Below are positions 16,979-24,385 of a stretch of DNA of 64,000 nucleotides, piece after piece. This DNA comes from Salinispora arenicola (GTDB lineage: Bacteria > Actinomycetota > Actinomycetes > Mycobacteriales > Micromonosporaceae): assembly GCF_006716065.1 (NCBI RefSeq), contig NZ_VFOL01000001.1, forward strand, positions 930,001-994,000. The letters run 5' to 3'. How positions within the stretch are numbered: position 1 is the stretch's first letter; each line of letters starts with the position of its first letter. The notes under the pieces are model-generated. The model made no database searches. It was given only the letters and a program-made list of their open reading frames with translations, and was not told the origin of the DNA. The position numbers were made by a program, and so were the translations under genes.

Positions 16979-17821
16979 TTACCGGCGGGTTGCGGGCACG
17001 CCGAGCAGTTCGCGGGCCTCGGCGGTGGTGAGCGGCAGGCGCTGAGCCAGTTGGGCAAAGCCGACCGCGCGGGCCACGAGCTGCATATTGGATTCGACCG
17101 GCTGGCCCTTGGCGTAGGTCACCGTGTCCTCCATGCCCACCCGTAGATGCCCACCCGCTGACAGCGAGGCCAGCAGGACGGGGATGGTGGTGCGACCGAC
17201 GCCGGTCGCCGAGAACGTGGTGCCGGCCGGCAGATCCCGCAGCATGTGCTGGGCGGCGATCAGGGCCGCCGGTGTGCCGGGCATACCGCCGGGCACACCC
17301 ATCACGAAGTCGACGTGCACGTGCCCGCCGGCTGGCAGGCCGTGCTTACTGAGCAGGCGCTGCAGGGCGGTGAGGTGCCCCAGGTCGAAAATTTCGTACT
17401 CCGGGACGATGCCCCGCTCCTGCATCCGGGTGTGCAGTTCGACGATGAACTCCCACCGGTTGAGAAACACATCGTCACCGAAATTGACCGTGCCCATCGT
17501 GCAGGAGGCCATGTCGGGGACGGCATCCAGCACGGCGAGCCGGTCGGCCTCCGGGTCGCTCACCGAGCCGCCCGACGAAAGCTGCACGACCAGGTCAGTT
17601 CGCTCGCGGAGCGCCGCGACGGTGTCGCGCAGCCGCCCCTGGTCGAGGGTCGGCTGCGCCTCGTCGTCCCGGATGTGGACGTGGATCACAGAGGCACCCA
17701 GGGCCTCGCACTCCTTGGCGGTCAGCAGCAACTCATCGAGCGTGACCGGCAGCGCCGGCACCTCGACCTTGGCCGACTCCGCTCCGGTCGGGGCAACCGT
17801 GATCAACGTCCCTGTCGTCAT
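16979..17821 (-). CDS. beta-keto acid cleavage enzyme (BKACE, DUF849)
   Basis: A 280-aa 3-keto-5-aminohexanoate-cleavage-type protein. BKACE enzymes condense a beta-keto acid with acetyl-CoA at a zinc site, releasing acetoacetate and a new CoA ester. The zinc ligands are visible in SVIHVHIRD (His47, His49), with MGTVNFGDDVFLNRWE and HVHVDFVMGVPGGMPG further along. The latter is the second conserved block. The substrate of this member cannot be read from sequence. TAGGAT (17833-17828) 6 nt before the ATG indicates leaderless transcription. Confidence 0.85.
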   Translation of the reverse strand: MTTGTLITVAPTGAESAKVEVPALPVTLDELLLTAKECEALGASVIHVHIRDDEAQPTLDQGRLRDTVAALRERTDLVVQLSSGGSVSDPEADRLAVLDAVPDMASCTMGTVNFGDDVFLNRWEFIVELHTRMQERGIVPEYEIFDLGHLTALQRLLSKHGLPAGGHVHVDFVMGVPGGMPGTPAALIAAQHMLRDLPAGTTFSATGVGRTTIPVLLASLSAGGHLRVGMEDTVTYAKGQPVESNMQLVARAVGFAQLAQRLPLTTAEARELLGVPATRR

Positions 17822-17827
17822 GCCCGG

Positions 17828-17833
17828 ATCCTA
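17828..17833 (-). promoter_or_regulatory. -10 element of a leaderless promoter (BKACE gene)
   Basis: TAGGAT on the minus strand, 6 nt before ATG 17821. Confidence 0.45.
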
Positions 17834-17932
17834 GTCGCCCGGCCGGCGACGGATCGACCGGAAGTCTTGCGGCCCGCTGGCCCTGAAACACGGACCCTTC
17901 CGCCGACGAGGTGGGCAGCCCGGGGACCTTCC

Positions 17933-19042
17933 TTACCTGTCGATCATCGCGGCGGTCTCCCCCACCAGCAGGCGGGCGTCATCGGGAACGTTGCGCTTGA
18001 CCACCGCCAGGGCTATCTGGCCCAGCTCGTGGTGGTGCACGGCGGTACCGACGAAGCCGACCGCCCGTCCCTCCCGCATCACCGGAGTGCCGGCCGGCGG
18101 CGGCTCATCCGTGGTCACCCCGTCCAGGTGCAGGAGGACGAGCCGGCGCGGTGGACGGCCCATGTTGTGCACCCGGGCCACCGTCTCCTGCCCCCGATAG
18201 CAGCCCTTCTCCAGGTGCACCGCCGGCCCAACCAGATCTACCTCGGCCGGGATGGTCCGATGGTCGGTGTCCACCCCGACCCGAGGGCGGCGGGCACCCA
18301 CCCGCACCGCCTCGTACGCCCAGAGCCCGGCGACCGGCACCCCCGCGGCGCGCAGGTCCGTGACCACCTGTCCCATGGTGTCCCGCGCCACCAGCAGATC
18401 AACGCCGAGCGGGCCACGGCGGGCCCAGCCCCCGACCGGCAGCGGACGGACGTCGTAACGCACCGTCGGCCGGGGCGGAACCGAGCCGGCCCGGAACTTC
18501 GGGCCGGGCACCTCGAGTATGTCCGGGTCGGCCAGGCCGGACACACCGAGCGTCGCGGCAGCTTCCACCGCCGCCGGCCCGACCAGAGCGAGCAGGGCGT
18601 GGTCCGGCGTCACGTCCCGCGGCTCCACCTTGCTGAAAAAACGCATCCGCTCCAGATACCCGAGCAGGCCACCGGTGTCGCCCGGCTCGGTGTCCAGCCA
18701 GGTCGTCCCGCCGTCCTCGGCGACCATCGCGTGCTGCTCGACGTGCCCGTGCGGCGAGAGCACCAGCAGCTCGGTGCCCTGCCCGGCGGGCAGCTCCGCC
18801 AGGTGCTGGGTGGTGAGCGTGTGCAGCCAACTGAGCCGTTCCTCGCCCGGCACCGCGATCACCCCCCGGTGCGAGCGGTCGACCAGGCCGACCGCCGTCT
18901 CCAGGGTGCGCTGCTCGCGCAGCGGATCCCCGTAGTGCGCCGCCACCGGCCGAACGCCGGCCGCGGCGTGCGCCGGCTCCGGCTGATCCCGGCTGGCCTC
19001 GTCGATACTCTCAACGGACACCGCTCCGGCAATGTCGATCAT
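17933..19042 (-). CDS. YgfZ/GcvT family folate-binding protein
   Basis: A 369-aa tetrahydrofolate-dependent iron-sulfur maintenance protein. The family motif KGCYRGQE is present about 80 residues before the C-terminus, with the conserved Cys. The N-terminal part has SHRGVIAVPGEERLSWLHTL and the GcvT-like fold. The ATG overlaps the stop of the Fur gene by 4 bp, so the two form an operon. Iron-responsive control together with Fe-S repair would be sensible, but this is inference. Confidence 0.87.
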   Translation of the reverse strand: MIDIAGAVSVESIDEASRDQPEPAHAAAGVRPVAAHYGDPLREQRTLETAVGLVDRSHRGVIAVPGEERLSWLHTLTTQHLAELPAGQGTELLVLSPHGHVEQHAMVAEDGGTTWLDTEPGDTGGLLGYLERMRFFSKVEPRDVTPDHALLALVGPAAVEAAATLGVSGLADPDILEVPGPKFRAGSVPPRPTVRYDVRPLPVGGWARRGPLGVDLLVARDTMGQVVTDLRAAGVPVAGLWAYEAVRVGARRPRVGVDTDHRTIPAEVDLVGPAVHLEKGCYRGQETVARVHNMGRPPRRLVLLHLDGVTTDEPPPAGTPVMREGRAVGFVGTAVHHHELGQIALAVVKRNVPDDARLLVGETAAMIDR

Positions 19043-19467
19043 TCTTGATCCCCGTTCCAACAGCGTTCGCAGCGGCCAAAGAGGGAAACATGGCCGATGT
19101 CCACCCGGAACCCCCGCTGCTCGGCGAGTTGGTCGGCCAGCGGGCGTAGCAGGGTCGGATCGATCTCGTCGATCGCGCCGCACTCCCGACAGACCAGGTG
19201 CACGTGCTGATCCTCACCCGCCGCGTGGTATGTCGGCGAGCCGTGCGAAAGATGGGTGTGGGTCACCAGGCCGAGCCGTTCCAGCAGCTCCAGCGTGCGG
19301 TAGATGGTGGTGATGTTGACCCCCGCGGCCACCGCTCGGACAGCCGTGTGGACCTGCTCCGGTGTGGCGTGACCAAGGTCCAGCACCGCCTGGAGGACGA
19401 GCTGCCGCTGCGCCGTCAAGCGCAGCCCACGGGCCCGGAGCAGTTCCGCTAGGGAGGATTCGGACAC
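19039..19467 (-). CDS. Fur family metalloregulator
   Basis: A 142-143-aa Fur-type repressor. The winged helix covers about 10-85 (LRLTAQRQLVLQAV, NITTIYRTLELLERLGLVTH), followed by the metal/dimer domain with HLVCRECGAIDEID and a second CxxC (CERC) at the end, giving the structural zinc site. FurB/Zur and FurA types cannot be separated with certainty. GTG at 19467 is preferred to ATG 19470: a TATGAT box (19479-19474) lies 6 nt upstream of the GTG. The first gene of an operon with ygfZ. Confidence 0.88.
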   Translation of the reverse strand: MSESSLAELLRARGLRLTAQRQLVLQAVLDLGHATPEQVHTAVRAVAAGVNITTIYRTLELLERLGLVTHTHLSHGSPTYHAAGEDQHVHLVCRECGAIDEIDPTLLRPLADQLAEQRGFRVDIGHVSLFGRCERCWNGDQE

Positions 19468-19473
19468 CATCCG

Positions 19474-19479
19474 ATCATA
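19474..19479 (-). promoter_or_regulatory. -10 element of a leaderless promoter (fur-ygfZ)
   Basis: TATGAT, a near-consensus -10 on the minus strand, 6 nt before GTG 19467. Confidence 0.5.
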
Positions 19480-19585
19480 GTTCGCCCGCGCCGATCGGAA
19501 ACTGCCCGTGCTGCCGGCCCCGATTCTCCGCTCCCGTGCCGGTGGTCGAGGTCCGGACCCGGCTCAATGCGGCCCGCCCGGGCCC

Positions 19586-19591
19586 TATGCT
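19586..19591 (+). promoter_or_regulatory. -10 element of a leaderless promoter (class IV aminotransferase)
   Basis: TATGCT, 8 nt before ATG 19600. Confidence 0.45.
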
Positions 19592-19599
19592 CGGCGGCC

Positions 19600-20463
19600 A
19601 TGGTGACGGCGAGGATCGCGGTACTCGGGCACGGCCAGGTGCCGGTCACGGAACCGGTGCTGCGCGGCGACGACCTGGGCGTCCTGCACGGCGACGGCCT
19701 CTTCGAGACGATGCACCTGCGGGCGGGCCGGCCCTGGTTGCGGGAAGCACACCTGGGTCGGATGAGAAGGGCGGCGCAGGCGGTGGAACTGGCCCTACCA
19801 CCGACCGGAGCTCTGGTGGCGTTGCTCGATGAGATCAGCGACGGCTGGCCCATCGACGTCGAGGGGGTGCTGCGGCTGGTCTGTACCCGAGGCGCCGAGG
19901 GCGGCGGACCACCAACCACCTACGCCACGCTCGCCCCGGTACCGCCGTCGGCCCAGGCCGCGCGCCGGGACGGGATCACCGTGGCGACGTTGCCGCTGGG
20001 CGTGCCGGCCCGCGCCCGCGCCGGCCTGGACTGGTTGCCCACCGGCAGCAAAACCACGTCGTACGCGGTGAACAACGCCGCCCGTCGGTGGGCATCCCGC
20101 AGCGGTGTCACCGACGCGCTCTGGATCTCCACCGACGGGTACGTCCTGGAAGGGCCAACCGCCAACGTCCTATGGCTTGCCGCCGGTGCGCTACGCACCG
20201 TGCCCGCCACCACCGGCATCCTGCCCGGCACCACCGCCGCCTGGCTGCTGGCCAACGCCGACCAGGTGGGGCTGGCCGCGGAGGAACGGCTGGCCACCCC
20301 CGCCGAACTGCACACCGCCGACGCCATCTGGTTCAGCTCGTCCGTCCGGGGGCTGGTCGAGGTCCGTGCCCTCGATGGCGTGAGGCGACCGCGCTCGGCG
20401 TACACGAAGCGGTTACAGGCCCTACTCGGCTTCCCCGTCCCGCCCGACGAACAGCCCGGATGA
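19600..20463 (+). CDS. class IV aminotransferase, 4-amino-4-deoxychorismate lyase-like
   Basis: A 287-aa fold-type IV PLP protein. The PLP-binding Lys151 is in TGSKTTSYAVNNAA; DDLGVLHGDGLFETM near 25-38 and the phosphate-site GYVLEGPTANVLWL motif are both family hallmarks. PabC-type lyases release pyruvate from aminodeoxychorismate to give p-aminobenzoate for folate; branched-chain or D-amino-acid aminotransferases share the fold. The context (a folate-linked YgfZ protein nearby) mildly favours PabC. The start follows a leaderless -10 box by 8 nt, so the 11 codons before it in the open frame are not used. Confidence 0.8.
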   Translation: MVTARIAVLGHGQVPVTEPVLRGDDLGVLHGDGLFETMHLRAGRPWLREAHLGRMRRAAQAVELALPPTGALVALLDEISDGWPIDVEGVLRLVCTRGAEGGGPPTTYATLAPVPPSAQAARRDGITVATLPLGVPARARAGLDWLPTGSKTTSYAVNNAARRWASRSGVTDALWISTDGYVLEGPTANVLWLAAGALRTVPATTGILPGTTAAWLLANADQVGLAAEERLATPAELHTADAIWFSSSVRGLVEVRALDGVRRPRSAYTKRLQALLGFPVPPDEQPG

Positions 20464-20465
20464 TC

Positions 20466-21056
20466 TCAGCCGCCCACCCGAATCAGCCGGGCGGACAGAT
20501 GCGGGGTGAGGCCGTGGCCGACCGCGGCCATCTCCTGCGCGTAGAGCAGGGCCCCCTCCACGATGCCGAAGAGCCGGTGGCCGGCGGTCACCTCCTTCGC
20601 GGTGGGAGTGCGGACCACCGCATCGGTGGCGAACTCGAGCTGGGTACCGGTGCGCTTGCCGAGGTGTAGCTCCATCACACCGGTGGGCGTGGTCATCAAC
20701 GCTTCCCACTCGCCGGTCGCCCGGTCACCGGCCAGCACCGGCCGCCACCAGCCCATCTCACGCCCGGCGGGGCGGATCGGCCGGCTCTGCTCGTCCAGCA
20801 GCCAGGCGCGCGACTCGTAGCACAGGAAAGGTCGGCCGTCGTGGCTGATCCGGATCTCCTGCCCGTAGTCGAAGTCCTCAATGGTGGGATAGCCGCCCCG
20901 GCCACGCCCTCGCCACACTCCGACGTACGGCAGCAAGCCGTCCAGAGCGGGATGCAGTTTGGGGCCGGTACGCAGGTCGTGGCTCTCCTCGTAGGGGTAC
21001 GGATCCACCGGTGGCGCGTTCAGCCACGGTGGCTGGAGCGGATTCTCGTCACTCAC
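20466..21056 (-). CDS. FABP-family / nitrobindin-like heme protein
   Basis: A roughly 196-aa DUF1794 beta-barrel protein. The nitrobindin motif GVWRGRGRGGYPTI is at about 50-63, followed by the barrel strands and the C-terminal HLSARLIRV. In characterized members a His near the C-terminus binds heme and the protein isomerises peroxynitrite; a candidate His is present in THLSA (reads PHLSA here). GTG 21056 has GGAG 6 nt upstream and gives the usual MSDENP start; an upstream GTG at 21068 is also possible. The upstream ribosome-binding region derives from the direct repeat. Confidence 0.8.
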   Translation of the reverse strand: MSDENPLQPPWLNAPPVDPYPYEESHDLRTGPKLHPALDGLLPYVGVWRGRGRGGYPTIEDFDYGQEIRISHDGRPFLCYESRAWLLDEQSRPIRPAGREMGWWRPVLAGDRATGEWEALMTTPTGVMELHLGKRTGTQLEFATDAVVRTPTAKEVTAGHRLFGIVEGALLYAQEMAAVGHGLTPHLSARLIRVGG

Positions 21057-21077
21057 CGGCCACTCCACTCATCCTCG

Positions 21078-21210
21078 GCTCACTCCTCGCGCTCACCGCA
21101 TTCCAGGGTCGCGACTGCGGGGCTCGCAACCCCAGCTCACTCCTCGCGCTCACCGCATTCCAGGGTCGCGACTGCGGGGCTCGCAACCCCAGCTCACTCC
21201 TCGCGCTCAC
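21078..21210. repeat. direct repeat array, GTGAGCGCGAGGAGTGAGC core (three copies)
   Basis: On the minus strand, three identical 19-nt cores lie at 21192-21210, 21135-21153 and 21078-21096, exactly 57 bp apart, joined by two identical 38-nt segments containing GGTTGCGAGCCCCGCAGTCG. The core is shared with 4965-5088. It begins at the stop codon of the 34-aa gene and supplies upstream sequence to the nitrobindin-like gene. Confidence 0.88.
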
Positions 21211-21311
21211 CAATGCCCTCTCGATATGCGTACAGCAAGGTAGACCAGGCCACCGGCGAGCCCACCCAGGCCGGCGACCAGCAAACTCACGAACCCTATC
21301 TCGGTGACCAT
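21207..21311 (-). CDS. 34-aa single-pass membrane protein
   Basis: A tiny frame, MVTEIGFVSLLVAGLG... ending RISRGHW, stop at 21209-21207. Nearly all residues from 7 to 27 are hydrophobic or small, giving one membrane helix with a basic C-terminal tail. Its stop TGA is part of the direct repeat. A TAGGAT box (21325-21320) lies 8 nt before the ATG, so a leaderless transcript is plausible. Function unknown; it may be a subunit-stabilising small membrane protein. It is the first gene of the unit leading to the nitrobindin-like gene. Confidence 0.6.
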   Translation of the reverse strand: MVTEIGFVSLLVAGLGGLAGGLVYLAVRISRGHW

Positions 21312-21319
21312 CGGCGACT

Positions 21320-21329
21320 ATCCTATGCT
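21320..21329. promoter_or_regulatory. overlapping divergent leaderless -10 boxes
   Basis: TAGGAT on the minus strand (21325-21320, for the 34-aa gene) and TATGCT on the plus strand (21324-21329, for the DsrE gene) share two base pairs. Initiation in the two directions should be mutually exclusive. Confidence 0.5.
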
Positions 21330-21336
21330 GGCGCCC

Positions 21337-21699
21337 GTGGGCCGAAACCTCGTCGTCAAGGTCACCGCCGGAGCGGATTCCCCGGAGCGGTGCGCGCAGG
21401 CCTTCACGGTCGCGGCCACCGCAGCCGCCGCCGGAGTCGACGTCTCGCTCTGGCTGACCGGCGAGGCAACCTGGTTCGCGCTGCCCGGGCGGGCGCAGGA
21501 GTTCGAGCTGCCGCACTCGGCGCCGCTGGGTGAACTGCTGCACGTGCTCCTGACGACGGGCCGCGTGACCGCCTGCACGCAGTGCGCGGCCCGCCGGGAC
21601 ATCGGACCCGGCGACGTGCTGCCAGGCATCCGGATCGCCGGCTCGGCGGTCTTCGTCGAAGAGGTCATGGCCGAGGAGACCCGCGCGCTCGTCTACTAG
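21337..21699 (+). CDS. DsrE family protein
   Basis: A 120-aa DsrE/DsrF-like protein: NLVVKVTAGADSPERCAQAFTVAATAAAAGVDVSLWL at the start (read in two conserved blocks) and CTQCAARRDI in the middle, ending with AGSAVFVEEVM. The two Cys of CTQC could be sulfur-handling, as in sulfurtransferase members, but no dsr or tus neighbours are present. GTG 21337 is 7 nt from the TATGCT box; the upstream ATGs are less likely. Confidence 0.75.
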   Translation: MGRNLVVKVTAGADSPERCAQAFTVAATAAAAGVDVSLWLTGEATWFALPGRAQEFELPHSAPLGELLHVLLTTGRVTACTQCAARRDIGPGDVLPGIRIAGSAVFVEEVMAEETRALVY

Positions 21700-21854
21700 C
21701 GCTCCACGACGCGGTCCTGCCGCGTGACGCCGGCCCTTGCTGCAGGCGTTCCGGGGTTCGTCAGACGACCACGGCCAGGATCAGGTAGACGGTGGTCAGC
21801 AGAAGAGGCCGCGACGAAGGCGGTCACCTCGTCGACTCGCCGGGGCGTGCCGAC
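21700..21854. other. intergenic region, no confident gene
   Basis: 155 bp between convergent genes. On the minus strand, bases up to about 21757 translate as LLLTTVYLILAVVV followed by a stop, resembling the end of a small membrane protein, but a stop lies a few codons upstream and no ATG or GTG serves it. Possibly a gene remnant. Confidence 0.3.
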
Positions 21855-22625
21855 TCAGTCGACCGAATGGGTGGCGCCGGGGGCGGCGAAGTCGATGGGA
21901 CCGTCAAACCGGGTCGAGGCGCGTGCCACCGCCTGCTGCGGGGTGAGGAACCGCCCGATGTGTGTAACGATCAAGCGCCTTGCCTCGGCCACGCGAGCAG
22001 TGTCACCGGCATCCTCCGGTGTGTGGTGAACCCGTTCCCCCTCGCTCGGGGCCTGCGCGCTCTCGGCCTCGCACAGCAGCACATCGCAGCCCCCGGCCAG
22101 ACTCGTCAGGCCAGGACAGGGGGCCGTGTCCCCGGAGTACGCCAACGACCGTCCCCCAACATCGACACGCAGAGCGAAAGCGGGGATACCGTGCGCCACT
22201 GCATGACTGGTCAACGTCAGCGCGCCAACCGCCACCCGGTGCCCGTCGTGTAGCTCTTCGACGGCGAAGGCGGATTCGATCGGGCTGCGGGCCGCGGTGT
22301 TGGTCAGGAAGTGCGCCAATCGGTCGGCGATGCCGGGCGGGCCGTACAGCGGGATCGGAGCCGCGAGCTGGATATCGGCATACAGCGCCCCGTAGTAGGC
22401 GGTCAGGAGGTCGGCGCTGTGATCAGCGTGCAGGTGCGAGACCCAGATCGCGTCCAGTTCGTCCAGCCGGACATGTCGTTGCAGCTGAGCCAGCGTCCCA
22501 CTGCCCGCGTCCACCCACACCCGGGCACCCCCACCCGACACCAGGTAGCCGGAACAGGGATTGTCCACACTCGGGTAAGGCGTTGCACAACCCAGAACCG
22601 TGAACTGAAGATTCTCGCCTGTCAT
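21855..22625 (-). CDS. MBL-fold metallo-hydrolase (RNase Z-like)
   Basis: A 256-aa metallo-beta-lactamase-fold protein. The metal motif is SHLHADHSADL, with further ligands in SHAVAHGIPAFALRV, AYSGDTAPC and VTHIGR. GxNPCSGYLV near the N-terminus is typical of the arylsulfatase/RNase-Z-like cyclic-phosphodiesterase branch. Substrate unknown. A TAGCCT box (22637-22632) 6 nt before the ATG marks a leaderless promoter. Confidence 0.83.
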   Translation of the reverse strand: MTGENLQFTVLGCATPYPSVDNPCSGYLVSGGGARVWVDAGSGTLAQLQRHVRLDELDAIWVSHLHADHSADLLTAYYGALYADIQLAAPIPLYGPPGIADRLAHFLTNTAARSPIESAFAVEELHDGHRVAVGALTLTSHAVAHGIPAFALRVDVGGRSLAYSGDTAPCPGLTSLAGGCDVLLCEAESAQAPSEGERVHHTPEDAGDTARVAEARRLIVTHIGRFLTPQQAVARASTRFDGPIDFAAPGATHSVD

Positions 22626-22631
22626 CCGCGA

Positions 22632-22637
22632 AGGCTA
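22632..22637 (-). promoter_or_regulatory. -10 element of a leaderless promoter (MBL gene)
   Basis: TAGCCT on the minus strand, 6 nt before ATG 22625. Confidence 0.4.
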
Positions 22638-22770
22638 GAAGGCTCAGCCGACAAATAGTGACGATTTCTCGAATCGTGGGGATGCGCGACGCCGCCCACG
22701 GCGGCCCACGCGCGCATGACCTCGGGTGAGCCGCCGAGTTTCCGAGACCACAGACCGGGCGGAAACGTCG

Positions 22771-23619
22771 TCAGTCGGCGCACCCGGTCGAGAACGCCAG
22801 GTGCAACTGGTCGCCGGTGGCATCGGCGACGACCAGGCCGGAGCCGAGCCGGTAGGCATACGCCTCGGGTGTGTCAATCATGACGGCGCCGGCAGCCAAC
22901 GGGGCCAGGGCGCTCAACGGCGCCGGCCCGGCGCCGGCAGCCACCCGCTGGGTCCACGCCTTCGCACCCCCGGGGCAGGGGGCCACGACCTCGTCCGAGC
23001 GCTCGGGAACAGGGCGGCCCAACGCCTGCAACGCGGCGCGCAGCGCCGATTCGGGCGGGTTCTCGGGCAGTGGACCGGCGAATTCGACGTCGGTCGGGCG
23101 GCAGCCGGTCAGCACCGTGAACCGGACCCGACCCGGACTCGCCGACTCCCCCTCAACCAGGACGAACTCACCGGCGTCAGCGCGTAGCAGCGGGCCGTCC
23201 GAGCTGACCCGGACGCCGGCCCGCCAGCGCTCCGGCAGCGAGTCGGCGACCCGGGCGAGCAGGTCACGCTCACCACCTTCGGCGACCAGGACGTCGATCC
23301 CGCGAGTCAGTTCGGTGCCCGCGCTGAACGGTGTGACCCGGCAGCCCTGCTCGACACGGGACGGGGTCATCGCCCACGCCGTGTCGTCGAGCGCGGCGAC
23401 GAGCCGGCCGACCGCATCGTCGACCACCGGCGCCGCCTGCCCGATCGTGCGCTGCTCCCGCACCGTCGGCTCGTCGGTTCGGGCCGACCACCAGGCCAGT
23501 GCGGCCAGCAGCACCGCCCAGGCCGCCGTGGCCGCCAGCAGCCAGCGCCGGACCCGCGATCGGGACGGCGGGCGATCGGGGCCGGAGGGTGGGGCATACC
23601 CCGGGTGGACGACGCTCAC
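22771..23619 (-). CDS. hypothetical membrane-anchored protein
   Basis: 282 aa, not assigned to a named family. A Pro/Arg-rich cytoplasmic N-terminus (about 1-25) precedes one membrane helix (WLLAATAAWAVLLAALAWW, 26-44); the remaining roughly 235 residues are extracytoplasmic, with Cys in QGCRV, TGCRP, APCPGG and STGCAD that could form two disulfides. The ending QLHLAFSTGCAD and the layout resemble actinobacterial accessory proteins next to regulators. It lies on the same strand after the winged-helix gene, 56 bp away, and could be its sensor or target. GTG start. Confidence 0.6.
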   Translation of the reverse strand: MSVVHPGYAPPSGPDRPPSRSRVRRWLLAATAAWAVLLAALAWWSARTDEPTVREQRTIGQAAPVVDDAVGRLVAALDDTAWAMTPSRVEQGCRVTPFSAGTELTRGIDVLVAEGGERDLLARVADSLPERWRAGVRVSSDGPLLRADAGEFVLVEGESASPGRVRFTVLTGCRPTDVEFAGPLPENPPESALRAALQALGRPVPERSDEVVAPCPGGAKAWTQRVAAGAGPAPLSALAPLAAGAVMIDTPEAYAYRLGSGLVVADATGDQLHLAFSTGCAD

Positions 23620-23675
23620 CGCGCCATGGTGTCATGCCCGGTCAGCGGCATCGGGCGCCGCTCAGAGCGGGGCAC

Positions 23676-24176
23676 TCACCCACCGGTGTCGTCGGAGGTC
23701 GGAACGAGCCGGTAGCCGACCCCGCGCACCGTCTGCACTCGCGGACCGCCGGTGAGCAGGCGCAGCTTGCGTCGGAGCCGTTTCATCGCCGAGTGCAGGA
23801 TCGCGGTGTCGCCGAGGTAGGCGCCGCCCCAGACGGATGCGAAAAGGCGCTCGTAGCTCCAGAGCCTGACCGGCGGGGTGACCAGCCGGGCCAACAACAT
23901 CCGTTCGGTGCGGGTCAGCGCCAGTGGGCGCCCCCGCCAGGTGACCACGTGCCCCGGCGGGTCGATCACCAGATCGCCGTAGCTGACAGGGGCCAGCGGT
24001 GGGTTGACACCCCGGCCCTCGTCGGCGGGCGGCTCGGCGAAAAGCATCACCCGCAGCTCCGCAAGATCAGCACAGCTCACCACCGGCCCCACCCCGTCAA
24101 GCTGACGCAGCACGCGCTCGCGCACGGCCATGTCGGGGCTCACACAGACCACAATCGGACCATTCCCCTCAGACAC
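23676..24176 (-). CDS. winged-helix (OmpR-type) transcriptional regulator
   Basis: A 166-aa regulator. The C-terminal Trans_reg_C winged helix (about 65-160) contains LTRTERMLLARLV, the recognition helix region DTAILHSAMKRLRRKLR and VRGVGYRLVP. The N-terminal about 55 residues (IVVCVSPDMAVRERVLRQL) look like a shortened receiver without the phosphoacceptor Asp. GGGGAGG lies 4 nt before the GTG start. No histidine kinase is adjacent. The palindrome at 24277-24316, upstream of both this gene and the protease gene, is a candidate target. Confidence 0.8.
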   Translation of the reverse strand: MSEGNGPIVVCVSPDMAVRERVLRQLDGVGPVVSCADLAELRVMLFAEPPADEGRGVNPPLAPVSYGDLVIDPPGHVVTWRGRPLALTRTERMLLARLVTPPVRLWSYERLFASVWGGAYLGDTAILHSAMKRLRRKLRLLTGGPRVQTVRGVGYRLVPTSDDTGG

Positions 24177-24276
24177 GCTGCCTCCCCGGGCACCCGCGAT
24201 GACGTGACGGGCATCACTCCGCCGGGGGACGTCAGGCGGGACACCGAGTCAGCGTACGGCCAGAAACGCGCCCCGT

Positions 24277-24316
24277 CACTGATCGAATACTGACTGAAAC
24301 TAAATATTGATCAGTG
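24277..24316. promoter_or_regulatory. inverted repeat upstream of secreted protease
   Basis: CACTGATC (24277-24284) and GATCAGTG (24309-24316), perfect 8-bp arms 24 bp apart in an unusually A/T-rich island (TAAATATTGATC). It lies between the divergent regulator and protease genes. Confidence 0.5.
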
Positions 24317-24385
24317 TAGCTATTCCCACGAGCATGGCTGGCGCGGGCTCGGAACCGCCCGGACCCGCGAACGTGGGGAGGACAC

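Noticed and set aside
21078..21210. Regularly spaced 19-nt repeats resembling a short CRISPR array
   Set aside because: The two intervening segments are identical to each other, so this is a tandem direct repeat, not repeats with unique spacers; no cas genes are present.
21700..21805. Minus-strand hydrophobic stretch LLLTTVYLILAVVV before a stop
   Set aside because: No usable start codon; a stop lies just upstream. At most a gene remnant.
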